DNA of 55,965 bases from Anaerolineae bacterium (GTDB lineage: Bacteria > Chloroflexota > Anaerolineae > Promineifilales > Promineifilaceae). Under the pieces are notes generated by a model. It saw only the letters and a program-made list of their open reading frames with translations, was not told where the DNA came from and ran no database searches. Where the stretch lies: contig JAHDWJ010000013.1 in NCBI GenBank assembly GCA_023384415.1, positions 1 to 55,965 of the forward strand. Reading direction: 5' to 3'. The stretch's first letter is position 1, and each line of letters starts with the position of its first letter. Below, in pieces: positions 51,394-55,965 of this stretch. Made by a program: the position numbers and the translations under genes.

Positions 51394-51832
51394 GTTTCAG
51401 GTTTCAGTTCAGGTTAATGTATTCGCAATCGTTATCATAATCATTGTCGCATTCGGAATCGTACTTATACTATCAATGGGGATAATCTGACATTTTTTCG
51501 CCCTGGCACCCTACCGCTTTGTCGCTGTGTCGGGTATACATCCAACCCATTTGCCGCCTCGTTCATCCACCTGACCCGCCCGGACGTAAACATCCGGGCT
51601 AAAAATACAAAGGCCGTTGGCCTCACCTCGGCAGCCCGGTAGGGCTTCGTATTTTTAGCCCGGCGGTTTGACCGCCGGGCCGCTTGACCCCCGGCCGCTT
51701 GACCGCCAAGCCGCCGGGTAATCCCATTGAACAATCCTGCCTCGCCACCTCGCCTACTCCCCCCTTCTTCGGACGAATTTCGGACGGCAGTCCCCTATGA
51801 TGGCAACACCTTTGTAGATGAGGCAGCCCATC
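51394..51832. other. 439-bp gene-free region with repeats
   Basis: Contains TTTCAGG-type and ATCGTTATCATAATCATTG runs near 51394-51470, the copy of the 44425 sequence at 51488-51545, and the hairpin element at 51578-51680. CGCCTCGCCACCTCGCC-like sequence follows near 51740. Reading frames here are arginine-rich products of repeats and not supported as genes. Confidence 0.6.
51578..51680. repeat. Compound hairpin element with mutually exclusive stems
   Basis: Stem 1: GCCCGGA/TCCGGGC (51578-51599). Long stem 2: CCGGGCTAAAAATAC (51594-51608) with GTATTTTTAGCCCGG (51649-51663). Stem 3: GCCCGGCGGT/ACCGCCGGGC (51658-51680). Stem 2 shares bases with stems 1 and 3, so both cannot form together. Inside stem 2 there are two small hairpins. 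Similar sequence types recur in Chloroflexota genomes to my knowledge; I know of no function. Confidence 0.7.
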
Positions 51833-52243
51833 ATGGATTTTGTGCAGATAGCCCTGGTGCAAGAAAGCTGGTATAAATTAACCGGTCGGTTGGATACATT
51901 AGGCACCCTATTTTACTGGCGATTGTTTGACCTGGACCCATCATTGCGGCCGCTGTTCAGTCAAAATTTGCACCGGCAGCAGCAAAAATTCACCAACACC
52001 CTCAGCTTTATTGTCACTCATTTGGACCAACCGCAGCAATTTTTTCACTCAACCAAACTATTGGGACGGCACCACGCCAGCAAAGGGGTGCAGCCAGCCC
52101 ATTACCATACCGTCGCCCAGGCCCTGCTTTGGTCACTCCAGCAGCTTTTAGGGGACCAATTCACCCCCGCCCATTGCACCGCCTGGGAAACCGCCTATTA
52201 TTTGATTGCTGGATTGATGAAGGAAGCGGCCGCGAGTCAGTGA
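51833..52243 (+). CDS. Single-domain globin
   Basis: A 136-residue globin-fold protein of the flavohaemoglobin/single-domain type. Conserved features: ESWYKL in helix A, FYWRLFDLDPSLRPLF in the B-C region, proximal haem-ligand histidine about residue 81 in LLGRHHASKGVQPAHYHTV, and AWETAYYLIAGLM in helix H. No reductase domain is present. Likely binds O2 or NO. The ATG at 51833 has GAGG 9 bp upstream. Confidence 0.82.
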   Translation: MDFVQIALVQESWYKLTGRLDTLGTLFYWRLFDLDPSLRPLFSQNLHRQQQKFTNTLSFIVTHLDQPQQFFHSTKLLGRHHASKGVQPAHYHTVAQALLWSLQQLLGDQFTPAHCTAWETAYYLIAGLMKEAAASQ

Positions 52244-52330
52244 AGAGTGAACAGTGAACAGTGAGCACCGACACTGCTCACTGGTTCATAATTCATAATT
52301 CATCCTTCATCCTTCATCCTTCCTAATTCC
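52238..52330. repeat. Heptanucleotide repeat block
   Basis: GAAGAGT GAACAGT GAACAGT GAGCACC, then TCATAAT TCATAAT TCATCCT TCATCCT TCATCCT TCC: the cleanest period-7 array of the window. It begins just after the stop of the globin gene and ends 11 bp before the next gene's CAGGAG. Confidence 0.85.
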
Positions 52331-52341
52331 AGGAGCGTGTT

Positions 52342-53787
52342 ATGGCTACAACTTTTGAATGTCCTAACTGCCACGCCGGGCTTGATTACGAAACAAGCAG
52401 CCAGGCAGTAACGGTGCGTTGTGATTTCTGTCGCAGCACAGTCATTGTCCCTGAAACATTACGTACCCCCGGGCCAGGGGGGTATGGCAAAGGTATTCCC
52501 GACACCCCTATGTTAGACCCAATGACCCAGGGCATACGGCTGCGGGAAATATTAGAAATGGTACGCAGCGGCCGCAAAAGTGAAGCCATCCGTCTGTTCC
52601 AGGAAACTTTCCACGTAAACGCGCGTGAGGCCCAAAATGTGATTGAACAGTTAGAGCGCAACGAAGCAGTCCGTATCGGTACAACCAGCGTCCAAACATT
52701 CAGCAGCGGCAGCAGTTTCAATCCTGTCCTCACCGACTCGTTGGGGCGTCCCATCGGCAGCCAATCCCGCGCCGGCCGCACCATCGGCTGCCTGATTGGT
52801 TTCATCCTCATTTTCACCGCCCTGGCTGTGGTTGTTCCCTTACTCATCGGTGGGGGAGCGGCTTTCTGGGGGTTGGGAGAAGCAGGGAACATTATGGCAA
52901 CCATTGAGTCCGGCTTTTCCGAGATTGCCACCCTGGCCCCACCGATGAACGGCACCGCGGCCGCCACCCCCATCCCGGCCACCCCCACCCCCGGATTTGC
53001 CACCCTGAGCCAACAGTTTGGCGGACAGGAAGGTACAGGTCCCGGCTTTTTTAAGGATACCCGCCAAATCGGCGTAGATGGGCAGGGCAATATTTATACG
53101 GGGGATTACCAGGGCGGCCGCGTTCAGGTTTTCTCCCCCACCGGCCAATTTTTAGCCACCTGGACCGCCGACGTGGAATATATGATCGGCATGGCCGTAG
53201 ACCGGCAGGGGGTAGTCTATTTTCCTGGCACCCGCCAACTACTCCGCTATGACGGCATGACCGGTGAAGCACTTCCCCCATTCAGCTACAATGGGGCTGT
53301 GACCTTTAGAGGGGTCGCCGCCATGCCCGATGGGGCCATCATCGCCACTTCGTCTACCAACATTGTCCGGTTCAACAACCAGGGCAGCGTCACCCTCGAC
53401 CTGACCAGCCCATTTGCCGTCTCCAATCCTGACGGCACATCCCCCACCCCCGAATCGGTGGCTGTAGATGGCGGCGGCAACCTTTATTTCATCAACACCG
53501 ACGAAATTCTCATCTTTGATAACCAGGGAAACTTCCGTACCCGCTTTGGCGGCCGCGGCGATGCTCCCGATCAGTTCCAGGGCAGCGTTACAGCCATCGC
53601 CGTAGATGGGCAAGGGCGCATCTACGTCCAACATTTTCGCGGCATCTCCGTTTTTGATGGCAGCGGCCGCTTCATCGAAATGTTCCGCGCCCCCGGCATC
53701 GCCTTTGACATGGTGTTCAACGACCAAAACGAACTCGTCCGTATGGACCGCAATGGCAACCAGATAACCATCTTCACCATAAATTAA
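52342..53787 (+). CDS. Zinc-ribbon / L7-L12-like / NHL-propeller membrane protein
   Basis: A 481-residue protein with an N-terminal zinc ribbon (CPNCHAG and CDFCRS, residues 8-35), a segment resembling the C-terminal domain of ribosomal protein L7/L12 (LREILEMVRSGRKSEAIRLF, about residues 69-113), one membrane segment (about 150-177), a proline/threonine linker, then NHL-type beta-propeller repeats (IGVDGQGNIYTGDYQGGRVQVF, VAVDGGGNLYFI, IAVDGQGRIYVQ). The topology puts the zinc ribbon inside and the propeller outside the cell. Function unknown. CAGGAG lies 6 bp before the ATG. Confidence 0.75.
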   Translation: MATTFECPNCHAGLDYETSSQAVTVRCDFCRSTVIVPETLRTPGPGGYGKGIPDTPMLDPMTQGIRLREILEMVRSGRKSEAIRLFQETFHVNAREAQNVIEQLERNEAVRIGTTSVQTFSSGSSFNPVLTDSLGRPIGSQSRAGRTIGCLIGFILIFTALAVVVPLLIGGGAAFWGLGEAGNIMATIESGFSEIATLAPPMNGTAAATPIPATPTPGFATLSQQFGGQEGTGPGFFKDTRQIGVDGQGNIYTGDYQGGRVQVFSPTGQFLATWTADVEYMIGMAVDRQGVVYFPGTRQLLRYDGMTGEALPPFSYNGAVTFRGVAAMPDGAIIATSSTNIVRFNNQGSVTLDLTSPFAVSNPDGTSPTPESVAVDGGGNLYFINTDEILIFDNQGNFRTRFGGRGDAPDQFQGSVTAIAVDGQGRIYVQHFRGISVFDGSGRFIEMFRAPGIAFDMVFNDQNELVRMDRNGNQITIFTIN

Positions 53788-53838
53788 GGCGTGAAACGTG
53801 ATGCGTGATTGGATCTCACGTATCACGTTTCACCTTTC
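53785..53838. repeat. Heptanucleotide repeat with hairpin potential
   Basis: CGTGAAA CGTGATG CGTGATT, then TCACGTA TCACGTT TCACCTT: two complementary halves of the same 7-bp type, forming a hairpin between two genes on the same strand. Confidence 0.75.
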
Positions 53839-53849
53839 GTCTTCACCCT

Positions 53850-55739
53850 ATGAAACGATTACTCCCCCTTCTCCTGCTGCTTCTTCTCGGCCATCACCCT
53901 GGGGTAGATGCTACACCCCAGGGTGTCATTCCCGCCCCGGTACTGAAATGGCAGCGGGGCGGCTGCTTCAGCTCCTGGTGCCAGACCGGTTGGTACAGCT
54001 CCCCCGCCGTCGCTGATATTGACAATGACGGCCAGATGGAAGTCATTTGGGGGTCTTATGATCTGGTGGCCCTCAATGGCAGCACCGGGGCGTTAAAATG
54101 GCGTGCCCCCAGCGGCGGCCGCGTCTGGCCCGACATCGCCCTGGCTGACCTCACCGGGGATGGTGACCTGGAGATTATCGTAGGGCGGGGAAGTGACAGC
54201 CTCACCGTTTACAACCACCTGGGCGCGGTTGAATGGCAGCGCAACCCATTCGGCAGCGGCGAAATTCGTACCCTGGCCGTGACCGATCTAGATGGGAATG
54301 GGCAAATGGAAATTATCGTTGGCCGGGCCAGTGGTGGGGCCACCAAACAAGTCAATGTGTACAACGCCAATGGCACCGTCCGCTCTGGCTGGCCCGCCCG
54401 CCGGGATGGGGAGCCAGGGTACGGCTGGGGGATGTACAACCAAAACATCGCCATCGCCGATATGAATGGGAATGGGGTAAAAGAGATTTTCGCCCCTACC
54501 GACACCCATTACATCACCGCCCTGGATGATCATGGCAACCAACTTACGGTGAACCCAATTTTCACCGGCCGCCAATATTGGTCTCAGGTGGGAGTGCATG
54601 TAGATCACGTGGCCGATGTGCGAGGGTACGCCAACTGCGGCACGGAGCATCGGCCTAACTTCGCCAACGCCGCCCCAGCCATCGCCGATGTCAACAATGA
54701 TGGCATCCTGGAACTAATCGTGGTGGGGGATGTGTACAACTGCGCCATCGGCGACCCGGCGGGGGATTTGTACTATTTGCCCTGGATTTTTAAGCTGGAC
54801 CGTACCCGCTGGAGCGGCAATGGGTATAACTGGACAGTCATCCCTAACCCCAGCCCCAACAGCGGCCCCCTCTCGCAAAATTACAGTGTGATCGAAAACA
54901 GCGTCACCAACGCCGTCGTGGTTGACCTGGATAATGATGGGTTGAAGGAAATTCTCTATTCTTCTTACGATGGGCAGGTTCACGCTTATTGGCTGGACAA
55001 GACGGAGCATGGCAACTGGCCATACAAAGTGCCGGGCAGCGGCATCCGCTTTGCCAGTGAACCGGTGGTGCTAGATTGGGACAATGACGGGTACGCTGAG
55101 GTTATTTTTACCTCATGGCCGGAGAAGCGAGATAATTTGGTGGGGCAGCTTCATGTCCTGGATTATCTGGGCAACCCGCTGCACGTCATTAACCTGCCAC
55201 CGCCGTTTAGCGGTAACTGGAATGGCGGTCTGGGAGCCCCGACGATTGCCAATATTGATGGGGATGCAGACCTGGAGTTGGTAATCGGTACGAGCCACAG
55301 CGGGGTGGTAGCGTTTGATTTGCCCGGCAGTGCTGGGGCGCGGGTGCTGTGGGGAACGGGGCGGGGCAGTTATGAGCGGACTGGGGTCGCGGCCGCCGGT
55401 TTACCCCCGCTCGCCCTGAATATTATCCCCCCGGCCCAGGCCATTCAGCCCGCCCAGGCAGCCCAGTTTACCCTGGATCTGTTCGGTACGATCAATGACC
55501 CCATTGCCCTACAAGTGACCGCCAACCCCATCTTCACGGTGCAGCTATCAGGCAACAACGTCCCCCTGCCGGCCACTGTGACCCTCACTCTGACCGATAC
55601 GCGGCCGCCTGGCCCCCTCATGCCGGGCCTCTGGTACACCATCACCATCCAGGCCAGCGGCGGTGGGGAACAGGTGGTAGAAACGGCCCGGCTGCTCGTG
55701 GGGGGCAGCCGGGTGTTTACCCCATTGGTTAGGAAGTAA
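53850..55739 (+). CDS. Exported FG-GAP/VCBS repeat protein
   Basis: A 629-residue secreted protein. Signal peptide (about residues 1-20, LLPLLLLLLLG), then at least eight calcium-binding DxDxDG-type repeats: DIDNDGQMEV, DLTGDGDLEI, DLDGNGQMEI, DMNGNGVKEI, DVNNDGILEL, DLDNDGLKEI, DWDNDGYAEV, NIDGDADLEL, spaced as in FG-GAP propellers (integrin alpha-like). A C-terminal beta domain follows, ending RVFTPLVRK. Probably a cell-surface or secreted adhesive protein; that is inferred from the family. I use ATG 53850; upstream codons come from the heptanucleotide repeat. Confidence 0.85.
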   Translation: MKRLLPLLLLLLLGHHPGVDATPQGVIPAPVLKWQRGGCFSSWCQTGWYSSPAVADIDNDGQMEVIWGSYDLVALNGSTGALKWRAPSGGRVWPDIALADLTGDGDLEIIVGRGSDSLTVYNHLGAVEWQRNPFGSGEIRTLAVTDLDGNGQMEIIVGRASGGATKQVNVYNANGTVRSGWPARRDGEPGYGWGMYNQNIAIADMNGNGVKEIFAPTDTHYITALDDHGNQLTVNPIFTGRQYWSQVGVHVDHVADVRGYANCGTEHRPNFANAAPAIADVNNDGILELIVVGDVYNCAIGDPAGDLYYLPWIFKLDRTRWSGNGYNWTVIPNPSPNSGPLSQNYSVIENSVTNAVVVDLDNDGLKEILYSSYDGQVHAYWLDKTEHGNWPYKVPGSGIRFASEPVVLDWDNDGYAEVIFTSWPEKRDNLVGQLHVLDYLGNPLHVINLPPPFSGNWNGGLGAPTIANIDGDADLELVIGTSHSGVVAFDLPGSAGARVLWGTGRGSYERTGVAAAGLPPLALNIIPPAQAIQPAQAAQFTLDLFGTINDPIALQVTANPIFTVQLSGNNVPLPATVTLTLTDTRPPGPLMPGLWYTITIQASGGGEQVVETARLLVGGSRVFTPLVRK

Positions 55740-55743
55740 CACC

Positions 55744-55884
55744 AGCAATTCTCAATTTATAACCTGTGGTAGGGGTGGCACAGGCGGACGACCACCTGGG
55801 TCAACTGGTTCAACCAACCTTATTCCCGCCTGTCTCACTCCCCTTTGCCCCCTTCGTTTCAGCCAGGGCAAATTGAGAACTGCT
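55744..55884. repeat. Inverted-repeat element (MITE-like)
   Basis: AGCAATTCTCAATTT (55744-55758) and AAATTGAGAACTGCT (55870-55884) are 15-nt inverted repeats with one mismatch, bounding 141 bp. The left end resembles the hairpin element at 5778 (ATTCTCAATTTA.AACC). No gene inside. The remaining bases to 55965 hold no gene I can support. Confidence 0.6.
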
Positions 55885-55965
55885 ATCAAGAGAAAACCTT
55901 TCTTGATTAACGCCAAACGTACATACAACAGCTTCTAACCAACATCTAAAAGCTCTTAACGGATG

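Noticed and set aside
51465..51862. Arginine-rich frames in the 51.4-51.8-kb gap
   Set aside because: Products of repeats and hairpins (RRLGGQAAGG-like), no conserved motif.
53239..53826. A 195-codon minus-strand frame over the NHL gene
   Set aside because: Antisense to the repeat propeller; no independent support.

Overview
The window looks like chromosomal DNA of a free-living member of the Chloroflexota (Anaerolineae-like). This is inferred from gene content: a bacterial translin homologue, a MoxR/DUF58/ABC-export cluster, PIG-V and DUF2723 membrane glycosyltransferases, DUF503/DUF3467/DUF4230/DUF4342 proteins, Uma2 and Rpn nuclease-fold proteins, and exported proteins ending in a short YLPLIIR-like tail. 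I see no rRNA, prophage, complete insertion sequence or CRISPR array.

Layout. 1-5.75 kb (mainly minus strand): tRNA-Asp with promoter and terminator, a glycosyltransferase-9, a ComEA-like protein, a B-box/TPR membrane protein, NAD kinase and histidyl-tRNA synthetase. 6-9.8 kb: small genes (DUF3467, translin, a membrane protein, a lipoate-ligase-fold protein, DUF4230, DUF503). 10-20 kb (plus): a compact cluster of an 808-residue exported membrane protein, an ABC ATPase, two paralogous ABC-2 permeases, a glycine/glutamine-repeat membrane protein, MoxR, Uma2 and DUF58. 20-28.6 kb: recN, a Rieske protein, DUF4342-HhH, thioesterase, GNAT, beta-carbonic anhydrase, rlmN, HAD phosphatase and a TolB-like protein. 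28.5-32.3 kb: a zinc/metal locus, with a TIGR03943 protein and a permease divergent from a ZnuA-like lipoprotein across two palindromic operators, plus a broken Rpn nuclease gene. 32.6-41.7 kb: a large PAS/GAF histidine kinase, an inositol-monophosphatase-family enzyme, a subtilisin-like exported protease and phosphoglucomutase. 41.7-47.8 kb (minus): a fused molybdenum hydroxylase of the selenium-dependent xanthine dehydrogenase type, a hypothetical protein, SsnA-like amidohydrolase and an F420/LLM-type oxidoreductase. 48-55.7 kb (plus): envelope glycosyltransferases, small exported proteins, a globin, and zinc-ribbon/NHL and FG-GAP proteins.

The most striking signal is not a gene. The palindromic octamer GCGGCCGC occurs about 112 times by my manual scan, roughly once per 500 bp, where two or three copies would be expected. 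All copies I located lie inside coding regions and they occur in all three codon phases. This resembles the HIP1 element (GCGATCGC) of cyanobacteria but with a different core. Intergenic spaces instead carry families of 7-bp tandem repeats, also reminiscent of cyanobacterial heptanucleotide repeats, and these run into the 3' ends of several genes.

All calls were made by eye from sequence and translation; family names are from motif recognition, not database searches.
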